Shown here in pieces: positions 49,876-58,937 of a DNA stretch of 64,000 nt. Made by a program: the position numbers and the translations under genes. Position 1 is the stretch's first letter, and each line of letters begins with the position of its first letter. The notes beneath the pieces are model-generated. The model saw only the letters and a list, made by a program, of their open reading frames with translations, did not search any database and had not been told where the DNA came from. This DNA comes from Sphingopyxis sp. TUF1. GTDB taxonomy: Bacteria > Pseudomonadota > Alphaproteobacteria > Sphingomonadales > Sphingomonadaceae. The stretch is taken from NCBI RefSeq assembly GCF_036687315.1, contig NZ_CP144683.1, positions 62,001-126,000 of the forward strand. Reading direction: 5' to 3'.

Positions 49876-51171
49876 ATGACCGGCTCCTTTGCGCTATTGA
49901 AGCAACGCCGGTTCCTCCCCCTTTTCGTCACCCAGCTGCTCGGCGCGTTCAACGACAATCTGTTCAAGAATGCGATGGTGCTGTTCGTCGTTTATGGCGT
50001 GTTCAACAGCGAGGAACAGGAAACGCTGTTCAGCGCGGTCGCGACCGGCGTTTTCATCCTGCCTTTCTTCCTCCTGTCGGCGCTCGCGGGACAGCTTGCC
50101 GACACGCGCGACAAGGCGCGAATCATCCGCATCGTCAAATTCTGCGAAATCCTCATCATGCTCGTCGGTGGTGCGGGCCTGGTCCTCGCCTGGCTCGGTT
50201 ATGCGGTGCATCTGATCGCCATCCCGCTGATGATGCTCGCGCTGTTCGCGATGGGGGTCCACTCGACCTTCTTCGGCCCGATCAAATATGCGATCCTGCC
50301 GCAGCATCTGGAAAGCGACGAGGTGCTCGCAGGCACCGGGCTGGTCGAGGCAGGCACCTATATCGCGATCCTCGCCGGGACGATCCTTGCCGGGGTGATC
50401 GACGTCGAATGGGCCGCGCTCGGCGTCGTGCTCGTCGCCGCGATCGGTTATTGGACCGGGCGAAAAGTGCCCCCCGCGCCGCCCGAACATGCCGAAACGG
50501 GCATCGACTGGCATATCATCCGATCGTCGATCACGCTGGTCAGCGCGACGCTGCATATTCCGCGCCTTTTCCTCGCAATCCTGTCGATCAGCTTTTTCTG
50601 GACGATCGGCGCGGTGCTGTTCATCCAGTTCCCGCCGCTGGTGAAGAATATCCTTCATGCCGACAAAAGCGTCGCCAGCCTGTTTCTCGCCATCTTCTCG
50701 ATCGGCATCGCGATCGGCTCGGTTGCGGTCAACCGCCTGCTGAAGGGTCAGGTTTCGGCGCGCTACAGCCCCGCCAGCGTGATCGTCATGGGGCTGTTCG
50801 TCGTCGCCTTCTATTGGGTATGCCGCAGCTGGGAGCATGATCCGTCGGGGGCGATGTATGGCATCGGCGGCTTTCTGAACCACGCCGACGTCATCCCGTT
50901 GCTCGCCGCGCTGCTCGGCATCGCGATCAGTGGCGGCATGTTCGTCGTCCCGCTCTATGCCTTTCTCACCACCACGGTGCCCAAGGATCAGACCGCGCGC
51001 ACGGTCGCGGCGAACAATATCGTCAATTCGGGCGCGATGGTCGTCGGCTCGCTACTCGCCATGGGCCTCGGCCTCGCGGGCGTCGGAGTGGTCGATCAGC
51101 TGTTGATGAGCGCCGCGATGTGCCTCGTTTCGGCCTGGCTCGCGGTCAAATTGCACCGCGCCTGCGACTAG
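49876..51171 (+). CDS. MFS transporter, lysophospholipid-transporter (LplT)-like
   Basis: 431 residues, twelve hydrophobic segments. The first helix, LFVTQLLGAFNDNLFKNAMVLFV, with the FNDNxxKNA motif, and STFFGPIKYAILPQHL are typical of LplT and of the carrier half of Aas-type fusions. Here there is no acyltransferase domain. It flips lysophospholipids inward in relatives. It is divergent from pgsA, which fits a lipid role. The ATG at 49876 gives a family-like start. Ends three bases from the convergent leuC stop. Confidence 0.86.
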   Translation: MTGSFALLKQRRFLPLFVTQLLGAFNDNLFKNAMVLFVVYGVFNSEEQETLFSAVATGVFILPFFLLSALAGQLADTRDKARIIRIVKFCEILIMLVGGAGLVLAWLGYAVHLIAIPLMMLALFAMGVHSTFFGPIKYAILPQHLESDEVLAGTGLVEAGTYIAILAGTILAGVIDVEWAALGVVLVAAIGYWTGRKVPPAPPEHAETGIDWHIIRSSITLVSATLHIPRLFLAILSISFFWTIGAVLFIQFPPLVKNILHADKSVASLFLAIFSIGIAIGSVAVNRLLKGQVSARYSPASVIVMGLFVVAFYWVCRSWEHDPSGAMYGIGGFLNHADVIPLLAALLGIAISGGMFVVPLYAFLTTTVPKDQTARTVAANNIVNSGAMVVGSLLAMGLGLAGVGVVDQLLMSAAMCLVSAWLAVKLHRACD

Positions 51172-51174
51172 GGG

Positions 51175-52587
51175 CTAGCCCAGCATATCGGGCGAGGCGA
51201 TCGCGCCCGCGATTGCGCTGGCCGCGGCAAGCGCCGGGCTCATCAGATGCGTCCGCCCGCCCTGCCCCTGCCGGTTTTCGAAATTGCGGTTCGACGTCGC
51301 GGCACAGCGTTCGCCGGGCGACAAGCGGTCGGCGTTCATACCCACGCACATCGAACAGCCCGGCTCGCGCCAGTCGAACCCGGCATCGCGGAGCGTCGCG
51401 GCGATGCCCTCGGCCTCCGCCTGCCGCTTGACCAGTCCCGATCCGGGGACCACCATCGCGCGGACGTGCGGCGCGATGCGGCGACCGCGCACGACGGCAG
51501 CGACCGCGCGGAGATCCTCGATCCGGCTGTTCGTGCAGCTGCCGATGAACACGCGGTCGAGCCGCTGTCCGGCGATCGGGCTGCCCGGCGTCAAATCCAT
51601 ATAGGCGAGCGCGCGGGTGGCCGCGGCGCGCGCGTCGGGATCGCCGAGCGCCGCCGGGTCGGGGATGCGCCCGTCGATCGGCACAACCTGCGACGGGTTG
51701 GTGCCCCAGCTGACCATCGGCCGGACGTCGCACGCATTGATCCGCATCTCGCGATCGAACATGGCGTCATTGTCGCTGGCGAGCGCCTTCCAGCGCGCAA
51801 CCGCCGCGTCCCACGCTGCACCATCGGGCACCGCCGGACGGCCGTTCAGATAGGCAAAGGTCGTGGCGTCGGGCGCGATCAACCCCGCGCGCGCGCCCAT
51901 TTCGATGCTGAGATTGCAGAGCGTCATGCGCCCCTCCATCGACAGCGCGCGCACCGCCGTGCCCGCATATTCGATGACATGCCCGCCCGCTCCATCGACG
52001 CCGATCGTTCCGAGCAGGTGAAGCGCCAGATCCTTGGCCTGGACATGCGGCGCCAGCGCCCCGTCGACGGTTACGCGCATGTTGCGCGCGCGGCGCTGGC
52101 GGATCGTCTGCGTCGCGAGCACATGCTCGACCTCCGACGTCCCGATGCCGAACGCGAGCGCGCCGAACGCGCCATGGGTCGAGGTGTGGCTGTCGCCGCA
52201 AACGATCGTCATGCCCGGCTGCGATCGCCCCTGTTCGGGGCCGACGACATGGACGATGCCGCCGCGCGGATCGCCCATCGGGAGATTTTCGATGCCGAAG
52301 CGGCGCGTGTTCGCGACCAGCGCCTCGAGCTGCGCGCGCGCCTCGGCGTCGGCGACGCCCGCCGGGCCAAGCGCCTGCCCCGCGGTGGGCACATTATGAT
52401 CGGACAGCGCGAGCGCGCGTTCGGGGCGCCGCACCGGCCGTCCCGCCGCTGCAAGCCCCGCAAAGGCCTGCGGCGAGGTCACCTCGTGCAGCAGGTGCAG
52501 GTCGATATAGAGCAGCGTCTCGCCATCATCCTCCGCGACGGCGTGCGCATCCCATATCTTGTCGTACAGCGTGCGGGGCTGGTTCAT
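51175..52587 (-). CDS. leuC: 3-isopropylmalate dehydratase large subunit
   Basis: 470 residues, aconitase family. Iron-sulfur ligands are Cys351 in GSCTNSR and Cys411/Cys414 in [42 protein letters not shown] is the family signature. It isomerises 2- to 3-isopropylmalate in leucine synthesis. The small subunit leuD does not follow; the next gene on this side is convergent. It lies eight bases downstream of an acyl-CoA dehydrogenase gene on the same strand. Confidence 0.93.
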   Translation of the reverse strand: MNQPRTLYDKIWDAHAVAEDDGETLLYIDLHLLHEVTSPQAFAGLAAAGRPVRRPERALALSDHNVPTAGQALGPAGVADAEARAQLEALVANTRRFGIENLPMGDPRGGIVHVVGPEQGRSQPGMTIVCGDSHTSTHGAFGALAFGIGTSEVEHVLATQTIRQRRARNMRVTVDGALAPHVQAKDLALHLLGTIGVDGAGGHVIEYAGTAVRALSMEGRMTLCNLSIEMGARAGLIAPDATTFAYLNGRPAVPDGAAWDAAVARWKALASDNDAMFDREMRINACDVRPMVSWGTNPSQVVPIDGRIPDPAALGDPDARAAATRALAYMDLTPGSPIAGQRLDRVFIGSCTNSRIEDLRAVAAVVRGRRIAPHVRAMVVPGSGLVKRQAEAEGIAATLRDAGFDWREPGCSMCVGMNADRLSPGERCAATSNRNFENRQGQGGRTHLMSPALAAASAIAGAIASPDMLG

Positions 52588-52595
52588 CGGGCGCG

Positions 52596-53891
52596 TCAGA
52601 TCCGCCCCAGCGTCTCGCGCCGCGGACCCAGATAGCCGAAGAGATAGGCCGCAACCTTGCGCATCTGAATCTCCTCGGCGCCTTCGGTGATGCGATAGCG
52701 GCGGTGGTGGCGATAGATATGCTCAAAGGGCTTGTGCCGCGAATAGCCGATGCCGCCGTGAACCTGCATCGCCCGGTCGGCGGCTTCGCAGACGAGGCGG
52801 TTCGCCCAATAATTGCACATGCTGACCTTGTCCGACAGCGTGCGCTCGATCTCCTTGTGCGGGGTGTTGTCCATGTCCCACGCGGTCTTGCGGATCAGCA
52901 GGCGCAGCATTTCGGCCTGTGTCGCCAACTCGACCAGCGGGAACTGGATCGCCTGATTCTTCGCCAGCGCTTCGCCAAAGGGTTTGCGCTCCCTTGCGTA
53001 GCGGACACTTTCCTCGATGCAGTAAACCGCCGCGCCCAGCGAACTCGCCGCCTGACGAATACGGTTCTGGTGGACGAAGCTCTGCGCAATCGACAGACCG
53101 CCGCCCTCGGGCCCCAGCCGCGCGCTGTCGGGCACCCACACATCGGTGAAGCTGACGCGCGGATGGTCGGTCGGCATGTTGAAGGTCCAGAGATATTCCT
53201 CGATTTTGAGCCCCGGCGACGGATTGGGGACGAGCAGGCATGTTATACCTTTCGCGTCGCCGTCATTCCCGCTCGTCCGGCAAAAGGTCGCGCAATGCGT
53301 CGCGACGTGCATCCCCGTCGTCCACATCTTCGCGCCATTGATGCGCCAGCCGTCGACGCCGTCGCGGGTTTCGCGCACCGCGCGCGTTTCCATATGCGTC
53401 GCGTCGCTGCCATGGTCGGGCTCGGTCAGGCCAAAGGCGGTGCGGCGCTTGCCTTCGAACCCGCCGAGGATGAATTCCGCCTTCTGTTCCTCGCTCGTCG
53501 CGAACTGTTCGAACATTTCGACGAAGGGGAAATTGCCGACGATACTGTGCTCGTTCTGCAAATCATTGTGCAGGCCCAGTCCCTTGGCGGCGAAATGTTC
53601 GCGGATCACCGCCATCCACAAATTGCTGCCATCCTTGCCGCCATATTTCTTCGGCGCGGAAAAGCGCCAGTGCCCCGCGGCGTCGGCCTTGCGCGTCGCG
53701 GCGCGCAGCAGTTCTTCCCACTCGTGGCGCGGCAGACCCTGATTGTCCCAGTCGGTGCGGCTGTGCTCGCGGCGATGGTCGAAAAAGCGGATATTGTCGT
53801 CCGCCATCTCCAGCGGCTTGATCTCGGTCGCGATGAAAGCGTCGAGTTCGTCCAGATAGGCCTGCAAATCGGCCGGAACCGCAAAATCCAT
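52596..53891 (-). CDS. Acyl-CoA dehydrogenase family protein (LvaC/ACAD11-like)
   Basis: 431 residues. FAD-binding and C-terminal helical motifs: [54 protein letters not shown], and [20 protein letters not shown] with ITEGAEEIQ at the end. The residues of the [11 protein letters not shown] segment resemble those of ACAD10/11. The ATG at 53891 has AGGAGAGAG ahead of it. The adjacent APH-type kinase gene on the same strand makes an LvaA/LvaC-like pair. In that pathway the enzyme removes the phosphate of 4-phosphoacyl-CoA to give enoyl-CoA; assignment is by inference. Confidence 0.87.
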   Translation of the reverse strand: MDFAVPADLQAYLDELDAFIATEIKPLEMADDNIRFFDHRREHSRTDWDNQGLPRHEWEELLRAATRKADAAGHWRFSAPKKYGGKDGSNLWMAVIREHFAAKGLGLHNDLQNEHSIVGNFPFVEMFEQFATSEEQKAEFILGGFEGKRRTAFGLTEPDHGSDATHMETRAVRETRDGVDGWRINGAKMWTTGMHVATHCATFCRTSGNDGDAKGITCLLVPNPSPGLKIEEYLWTFNMPTDHPRVSFTDVWVPDSARLGPEGGGLSIAQSFVHQNRIRQAASSLGAAVYCIEESVRYARERKPFGEALAKNQAIQFPLVELATQAEMLRLLIRKTAWDMDNTPHKEIERTLSDKVSMCNYWANRLVCEAADRAMQVHGGIGYSRHKPFEHIYRHHRRYRITEGAEEIQMRKVAAYLFGYLGPRRETLGRI

Positions 53892-53926
53892 CGTCTCTCT
53901 CCTGATCGTTACTTGTTTTCCCAACT

Positions 53927-54013
53927 CCGTTTGCCCTGAGCTTGTCGAAGGGCCGTTCTTTCTTTGCAGCGTCGAAAGAAAGAACGGTGCTTCGACAAGC
54001 TCAGCACGAACGG
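53927..54013. repeat. Family D palindrome (copy D2)
   Basis: Outer arms CCGTTTGCCCTGAGCTTGTC and CTTCGACAAGCTCAGCACGAACGG; inner arms CCGTTCTTTCTTTGC / GAAAGAAAGAACGG. Same two-level structure as the copy inside valS. It lies between the kinase-fusion gene and the acyl-CoA dehydrogenase gene, ahead of the latter's ribosome site. Confidence 0.88.
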
Positions 54014-54033
54014 AAAAAGGGGACCCTGATTGC

Positions 54034-55377
54034 CTAATCGCCCCATTCTTCCTTCGCGCGGGACATTGCGGCATATTTCGGGCTGTCGACCGCGCATTTG
54101 TCGAGCACCGCGCGGCGAAGCTTTGCGAGCAAGCCGGGGCGCGCGAGCGTCGCGGCGCCCGACAGCAATTCATCCGCCAGCGCCTTGTCCTCGGCGCGCG
54201 TTCCGGCATCGAGGTCGCGCAGCACGATACCGAGCGCGTTCATCGCAACCACCGCCTCGAACTTGGCATGACCTGCCGCGTGCGGCTTGATCGCGCCTTC
54301 GATCCAGTCGCGCACCGCCTGCACCATCTCCCGGTTCGTCGGCTCGCCCGTCGGAGCAGGCGCGGCGGGCTGCGATGGTGGAAGCGGATGGGCGCGCTCG
54401 GCTTCGGGCGCCTCCGCCTCCAGCAGGCGGATCAGGTCCAGTTCCTGTTCGGCGGTGCGCCGCCCGACGACGACGCGCTCGACCGTGCGGTCGGCGCCGC
54501 TGCGCCAGGCCTCGCCCATCTGAAGGCAGCCCAGCGCCCACCAGAGCGTGCGATAGACCAGCCAGAAACGAAACCGGTCGCGATCGACGGGGCGGCCGCC
54601 CGCCGCTTCATAAGCGGCAAAATAATCGTCGACACTGCCAAGCCCGAACGCCGGCTTGTCGAGTCGGCCGAACCGCCACACCGTCATGCAACCAAAGGCC
54701 AGATCCTCGTGCGCGTCGCCGAGATGCGCGAGCTCCCAGTCGAGCACGGTCGCCAGACCATCGGCGTCGACCATGATATTGCCCATGCGATAGTCGCCAT
54801 GGACGAGCACGGGATCGGCGGCCGCGGGAAGATGATCCTCGCACCATTTGATCGCGAGCGCGATCACCGGGCGGTCGCCGCCATAGTCAAGGAAGCGCGC
54901 TTTCAGCGTCGCCAGCGCCTCGCGCGTGTCCATATGCGGGATTGCCGGCGGGATTGTCGCCAGCGGCAGCGCGTGGATATGCGCCAGTTCGCGCCCCAGG
55001 TCGGCAAGGAGCGACGGCGGCGGATCGGCAAGGATTGCCGCGGGCGCCACCTCCGCCATCACGCGGCGCATGACATAGCCGGTACCAAGGCCGTCGGCAT
55101 CGCCCAGCACGCCGACGACTTCGGGTGCCATCACCCCGCCCGTCCGCGCCGCGATCACCAGCGCGGCCTCATCGGCATGGCCAAAGGGGCGATCGGCCAT
55201 ATAGGCCGCCGACGGCGCGCGCCGCAGCACATAGGGTGCGGTGCGCCCGCCGCATCCCCATTCGAAAGCCCAGCTTTCCATATTCGCGCCGCCCGACAGG
55301 CGCGAAAGCGCGGAAAGGTCCCCCTCCCCTGCGAATCGCCGCATCGCCGCCGCCAGTTTTTCCGGAAAATCATTCAT
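54034..55377 (-). CDS. APH-type phosphotransferase fused to a DUF6285/LvaB-like domain
   Basis: 447 residues. The kinase part (1-325) has ALSRLSGGANMES, then LVHGDYRMGNIMVD (catalytic Asp195, Asn200) and VLDWELAHLGD (metal Asp213). A Pro/Ala-rich linker (about 330-347) leads to a helical C-terminal domain (348-447: REMVQAVRDWIEGAIKPHAA ... KLRRAVLDKCAVDSPKYAAM). That domain resembles the small subunit LvaB / DUF6285. In Pseudomonas LvaA and LvaB together phosphorylate 4-hydroxyacyl-CoA. Here both seem to be one chain. The acyl-CoA dehydrogenase follows. Confidence 0.8.
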   Translation of the reverse strand: MNDFPEKLAAAMRRFAGEGDLSALSRLSGGANMESWAFEWGCGGRTAPYVLRRAPSAAYMADRPFGHADEAALVIAARTGGVMAPEVVGVLGDADGLGTGYVMRRVMAEVAPAAILADPPPSLLADLGRELAHIHALPLATIPPAIPHMDTREALATLKARFLDYGGDRPVIALAIKWCEDHLPAAADPVLVHGDYRMGNIMVDADGLATVLDWELAHLGDAHEDLAFGCMTVWRFGRLDKPAFGLGSVDDYFAAYEAAGGRPVDRDRFRFWLVYRTLWWALGCLQMGEAWRSGADRTVERVVVGRRTAEQELDLIRLLEAEAPEAERAHPLPPSQPAAPAPTGEPTNREMVQAVRDWIEGAIKPHAAGHAKFEAVVAMNALGIVLRDLDAGTRAEDKALADELLSGAATLARPGLLAKLRRAVLDKCAVDSPKYAAMSRAKEEWGD

Positions 55378-55484
55378 GCCCGCATCCCCCGCCGCGTGCG
55401 TTCAGACCATTCCGAAAATTCGCGCATTTGCAATCCCCGCGGGTCCAACCTGTCGCTTCCGACGGGCAGGATCCATTACTTAGT

Positions 55485-55502
55485 ATTCTAATTATATAGA
55501 AT
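55485..55502 (-). promoter_or_regulatory. Operator-like palindrome over a consensus -10 box
   Basis: ATTCTA-attata-TAGAAT: six-base perfect arms around a spacer that is TATAAT on the minus strand. A repressor bound here would cover the -10 region of the kinase/dehydrogenase operon. The regulator gene is not identifiable in the neighbourhood. Confidence 0.5.
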
Positions 55503-55519
55503 GAACCGCGCGCGGGCAA
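55491..55519 (-). promoter_or_regulatory. Sigma-70-type promoter of the kinase/acyl-CoA dehydrogenase operon
   Basis: Minus strand TTGCCC, 17 bases, TATAAT: perfect -10, -35 matching four of six, ideal spacing. The start of transcription would be near 55483, leaving a leader of about 105 bases to the kinase ATG. Confidence 0.6.
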
Positions 55520-55544
55520 GGGCTGCAAAGGTGGCGCGGTCTCG

Positions 55545-56438
55545 TCAGGGCGGAGGCTCGGCCACGGCTTCCTCTCGCGCCCCCGCCGCGGCGCCGATCG
55601 ACGAGACCATGATGAGGCCGATCGCCAGCCATTGTGCTCCCGACAGCAATTCGCCGAGCAAAACCACGCCAATCAGCGCGCCGACCGCGGGTTCGGCGCT
55701 CAGCAACGTGCCGAACGTGCTGGGTGACAGGCGGCGCAGCGCGACCATCTCGAAACCATAGGGTATGGCGCTCGACACGAGGCCAACCGCGAGGCCCAGC
55801 GCCAATATCTCGGGCCGAAGCAGTGCCGCGCCCGCCTGGACGATCCCCACCGGGGCGGCCAGAACCGCCGCAACGACGGTGCCTGCCGCGGCCGCGGCGG
55901 GTCCATGCTCCACCCCCGCACGCTTGCCAAGCAGGATATAGGCTGCCCAGCAAACCCCCGCGAGCAGCGCCAGCGCCACCCCGCGCCAATCGAGCGCGGC
56001 GGCACTGTCGCGTAGCGGTAGCAGAAGGAGAAGCCCGGCCGCCGCAATCGCGATCCAGATGAGGTCGCTACGCCGGCGCGACGTAAACACCGCCACCCCC
56101 AAGGGTCCGATGAACTCGATCGCGATCGCGATGCCCAGCGGGATATAGGCGAGCGCGTGATAGAAGCTGAGGTTCATGACACCCAGCACGGCGCCATAGA
56201 CAAGGATCGATCGCCAGCCACCGCGAAGGTCGAGCCGCCATGGTCGCAGCACGATCGACAGGAGCAGCGCACCGAAAACAAGGCGCAGCGCGGTCGCACC
56301 CGCGGGTCCGACGAGCGGAAACAGATTCTTGGCAAGCGCCGCCCCGCCTGTGACCGACACCAGGCCGATGAACAGGGCTCCTATCGCGAGCAGGTCGATA
56401 CGGCCGGACGATGGGGGGTTAGCCGGGGAAATAGTCAT
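55545..56438 (-). CDS. EamA/DMT-family exporter (RhtA-like)
   Basis: 297 residues with ten hydrophobic segments in two EamA halves. The start of the first ([41 protein letters not shown]) and [22 protein letters not shown] in the middle match RhtA-like threonine/homoserine exporters. The second half has [27 protein letters not shown]. Divergent from an AraC-type regulator gene with about 75 bp between, which may control it. The substrate is uncertain. Confidence 0.85.
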   Translation of the reverse strand: MTISPANPPSSGRIDLLAIGALFIGLVSVTGGAALAKNLFPLVGPAGATALRLVFGALLLSIVLRPWRLDLRGGWRSILVYGAVLGVMNLSFYHALAYIPLGIAIAIEFIGPLGVAVFTSRRRSDLIWIAIAAAGLLLLLPLRDSAAALDWRGVALALLAGVCWAAYILLGKRAGVEHGPAAAAAGTVVAAVLAAPVGIVQAGAALLRPEILALGLAVGLVSSAIPYGFEMVALRRLSPSTFGTLLSAEPAVGALIGVVLLGELLSGAQWLAIGLIMVSSIGAAAGAREEAVAEPPP

Positions 56439-56513
56439 CGATACTCGCTGTCATTGCAGGGCGCCTCGTTAAGCGGTCCGACATCGCGTGGGAAGCCGCC
56501 TGTTTGTCACAAA

Positions 56514-57353
56514 ATGTCGATGCCGCGCCGCGAACGGGAATTTTCGGTTGCAGCCGAGGGTCTTGCCGGGCCAAGCTGTGGCCCCATGGCCCGCAAACGC
56601 ATCGTTACCATCTCGCCCGAAATCACCTGCTTCATCGGTCGCGGATCGTGTGATCTGGCGGCGCTTCCGGCCGATCCGCTGATCCTGGGCTTCGGCGACA
56701 TCGGTGAGCCCGCCGTCAGCGTGATGACGCCAAGGGCGCTCGACATCGAAGCGCATGACGACCTCGTCATCCTGGCGATCAACCGTGCGGCGTGCCGGCG
56801 ACTTTTCGGCCTCGTCCCGAAGGCAAGCGGCCGCTGGTATCTGCCCGCCGATCTGCGCGGCGTCGGACGCGCTGTTGTGGCGGTCGAAGGCGACGGCGAG
56901 TCCGCCACGCTGTTACGGATTGCGCGCAGCCTGGAACTGCTTTGCCAGCTGTTTTCGGCGCTCAAGGCCGGACGCATGGTCGAGGCGCACGGAACCACCA
57001 CGCTCAGCGAACGCGAGATTGCGCTGGTCGCCGCGGCGCACGAACTGGTGCTCGAAGGATGGCAGGACAAGCTGACAGTCGACGGCATCGCGCGCCGCTT
57101 CGGGCTGGGCAAGGCCAAGCTGACGCGGGGGTTTCGCGAACTTTATCAATGTACCGTCGCCGAAGCCGTCAGCGAACGCCGCCTCGAAAATGCGCGGCAA
57201 TTGCTGGCGCAGAGCGACCTGCCGGTCGCCGTCATCGGCTATCGCAGCGGCTATACCAGCAACGCCAGTTTCACCCGCGCCTTTGCGCGACGATTCGGAA
57301 TGGCACCGACCGAGCTGCGGCGCCGCGCGAATGACCGACACGGCACCGCATAA
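56514..57353 (+). CDS. AraC-family transcriptional regulator
   Basis: 279 residues. The C-terminal AraC HTH pair is clear: LTVDGIARRFGLGKAKLTRGFRELYQCTVAEAV and LLAQSDLPVAVIGYRSGYTSNASFTRAFARRFGMAPTELRR. The N-terminal 150 residues (VTISPEITCFIGRGSCDLAAL ...) are not a known sensor fold to me. An alternative start is the ATG at 56586 (MARKRIVTIS). It is divergent from the EamA exporter and convergent with phhA; regulation of the exporter is the simplest guess. Confidence 0.82.
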   Translation: MSMPRREREFSVAAEGLAGPSCGPMARKRIVTISPEITCFIGRGSCDLAALPADPLILGFGDIGEPAVSVMTPRALDIEAHDDLVILAINRAACRRLFGLVPKASGRWYLPADLRGVGRAVVAVEGDGESATLLRIARSLELLCQLFSALKAGRMVEAHGTTTLSEREIALVAAAHELVLEGWQDKLTVDGIARRFGLGKAKLTRGFRELYQCTVAEAVSERRLENARQLLAQSDLPVAVIGYRSGYTSNASFTRAFARRFGMAPTELRRRANDRHGTA

Positions 57354-57368
57354 ATGATCCGCGCACGC

Positions 57369-58208
57369 TCACGCGTCCAGCAAGACAGGCCTGTCGCCCG
57401 GACACGCCGCCCCAGGCGCGAACAGGGGGGCATCCCGCAGGCGCTGGTACACGGGCTCAAAGTCGGTTTCGGCGGTCACCTCGAGCAGATGATCGAAGCT
57501 CTCGATGACGAAATAGGAGCGTTGAAATTCGTCGAACAGATAGTCGGTCTGCATCACCCGTTCGAGATCGAAGGCGATCCTGCGCACATCCGGCGCCGTG
57601 ACCGCATGAACGGCCTCGCTGATGCTCGATAGCAGCCCGGCACCGAAAGCACGCAAAGTGCCATGCTCCTGAATCAACCCGAACTCGACGGTATGCAGAT
57701 AGAGCCGGCCCAGCGCATCGATCGCCCGGCACCGCTCGGCCTTCACGCCCGCTTTGCCATAGGCGACAAGAAACTCCGCAAAAATCGGATCGGTCAGCAT
57801 GGGCAGATGCCCGAACAGGTCGTGAAACATGTCCGGCTCTTCCGAGTAATCCAGCGACTCCCCCGATCGCAGGAAATTCGCGGCGGGAAAGCGGCGCTCC
57901 GACAGGTGCGCGAAAAAGGCATCGTTCGGGATCACGCCGGGAACCGCCACCACGTGCCACCCCGTCGCGCGCGCGAGACGCGGGTTAAGTTCGTCAAAAT
58001 CGGGAATCCCGGGCTTTGACAGTCGCAAAATATCCAGTCCGGTGAGGAAAGCATCGCAGGCCAGGCCGTCCAGCGCTTGCGACTGTCGCTCCACGAGCAG
58101 GTCCCAGGTGCGGTGTTCGGCATCAGTGAACTGGGCCCAGTCCTGCGGCATCGTCCAGTCGGCGGCCACACCTTCAGGGGGCCTTTCGTAAACATGCGAC
58201 GCCGCCAT
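57369..58208 (-). CDS. phhA: Phenylalanine 4-monooxygenase
   Basis: 279 residues. Hydroxylates phenylalanine to tyrosine with tetrahydrobiopterin. Iron ligands His129 and His134 in DMFHDLFGHLPML and Glu175 in TVEFGLI are intact. The two consecutive ATGs at 58211/58208 share an AAGGAG site; the second has the better spacing and is used. The frame continues upstream into the promoter region and is ignored. It is divergent from an Lrp-type regulator, and the kynurenine genes follow on that side, giving an aromatic amino-acid catabolism cluster. Confidence 0.95.
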   Translation of the reverse strand: MAASHVYERPPEGVAADWTMPQDWAQFTDAEHRTWDLLVERQSQALDGLACDAFLTGLDILRLSKPGIPDFDELNPRLARATGWHVVAVPGVIPNDAFFAHLSERRFPAANFLRSGESLDYSEEPDMFHDLFGHLPMLTDPIFAEFLVAYGKAGVKAERCRAIDALGRLYLHTVEFGLIQEHGTLRAFGAGLLSSISEAVHAVTAPDVRRIAFDLERVMQTDYLFDEFQRSYFVIESFDHLLEVTAETDFEPVYQRLRDAPLFAPGAACPGDRPVLLDA

Positions 58209-58293
58209 CATCAACTCCTTCCCGGTCGGCGCAACCATAGGGCGGGTAGCGCAAAACATTGTCCCGAAGGCGGCGAAAAATAGCAGGAACTTC

Positions 58294-58306
58294 AGCACAA
58301 TGTGCT
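58294..58306. promoter_or_regulatory. Perfect palindrome between phhA and the Lrp-type gene
   Basis: AGCACA-A-TGTGCT, 13 bp, lies 86 bp from the phhA start and 90 bp from the regulator start. An Lrp/AsnC-family protein recognises palindromes of this size, so it is the best candidate operator controlling both directions. Confidence 0.5.
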
Positions 58307-58395
58307 ATGGCGTGGACGCTATAAGGATGATGTTCCGGAAAAATCGGCAAAACTCGCCGAATGACCTGATTTACGGCGGCGCCGGAGAGGACGCG

Positions 58396-58869
58396 ATGGA
58401 CAGGATCGACTGGAAGATATTGGGCGAACTGGAAAGCGACGGCCGCATGTCCTTCGCCGACCTCAGCGACCGCGTGGGCCTGTCCAAATCGCCCTGCTGG
58501 TCGCGCGTGCGCGAACTGGAAAATGACGGAGTGATTCAGGGGTTCGAGGCGCGCATCAATCCCGCCGCACTGGGCCTCGTCGTGCAATGTTATGTCGCCG
58601 TCCGGATCAGCTTCGAGGCGCACGAGGCTTTCGAGGCGGCGGCAATTGCCCATCCCGCGATCATCGAATGCCATACGACCGCTGGCGACAGCGACTATTT
58701 GTTGCGCGTCTTCGCCCGGTCGGTCGAGCATATCGACGAATTGTTGCGGCACGACCTGTCGAAGCTTCCGGGCGTGCATCGGCTTTCGACCACCGTCTGC
58801 CTGAAAACGATCAAGGCGCGCGCGTCGCTTACGCAATGGGCGGCGGCGCCCGCCCAAGGATCGCAATGA
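58396..58869 (+). CDS. Lrp/AsnC-family transcriptional regulator
   Basis: 157 residues. The N-terminal HTH MDRIDWKILGELESDGRMSF to LSKSPCWSRVRELENDGVIQGF is followed by the RAM effector domain with GDSDYLLRVFARSVEHI and LPGVHRLSTTVCLKTIKA. The ATG at 58396 has GGAGAGGA ahead and gives the normal start. It is divergent from phhA and leads into kynA through a small coupled ORF. By analogy with KynR and PhhR-type control it probably senses an aromatic amino acid or kynurenine. Confidence 0.92.
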   Translation: MDRIDWKILGELESDGRMSFADLSDRVGLSKSPCWSRVRELENDGVIQGFEARINPAALGLVVQCYVAVRISFEAHEAFEAAAIAHPAIIECHTTAGDSDYLLRVFARSVEHIDELLRHDLSKLPGVHRLSTTVCLKTIKARASLTQWAAAPAQGSQ

Positions 58870-58937
58870 TGGGGATCGCAGGCGGCGGCGAGATCGCGGC
58901 GATCCTCTCGTCCTGCATCGAATGGGGAGCCGAATGA
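58866..58937 (+). CDS. Possible 23-codon ORF coupling the Lrp-type gene to kynA
   Basis: Encodes MMGIAGGGEIAAILSSCIEW followed by GAE. AAGGA lies five bases before its ATG. The ATG overlaps the regulator stop (ATGA), and its own stop overlaps the kynA ATG (ATGA), so it bridges the two genes exactly. Contains one Trp and one Cys codon near its end. It may be a real small protein, a translational coupler or a leader that senses translation. It has no recognised homologue. Confidence 0.4.
   Translation: MMGIAGGGEIAAILSSCIEWGAE

Noticed and set aside
53892..54209. N-terminal extension of the acyl-CoA dehydrogenase by 106 codons
   Set aside because: The extension reads through the D2 palindrome and the end of the kinase gene in another frame; the ATG at 53891 has a good ribosome site and matches the family start.
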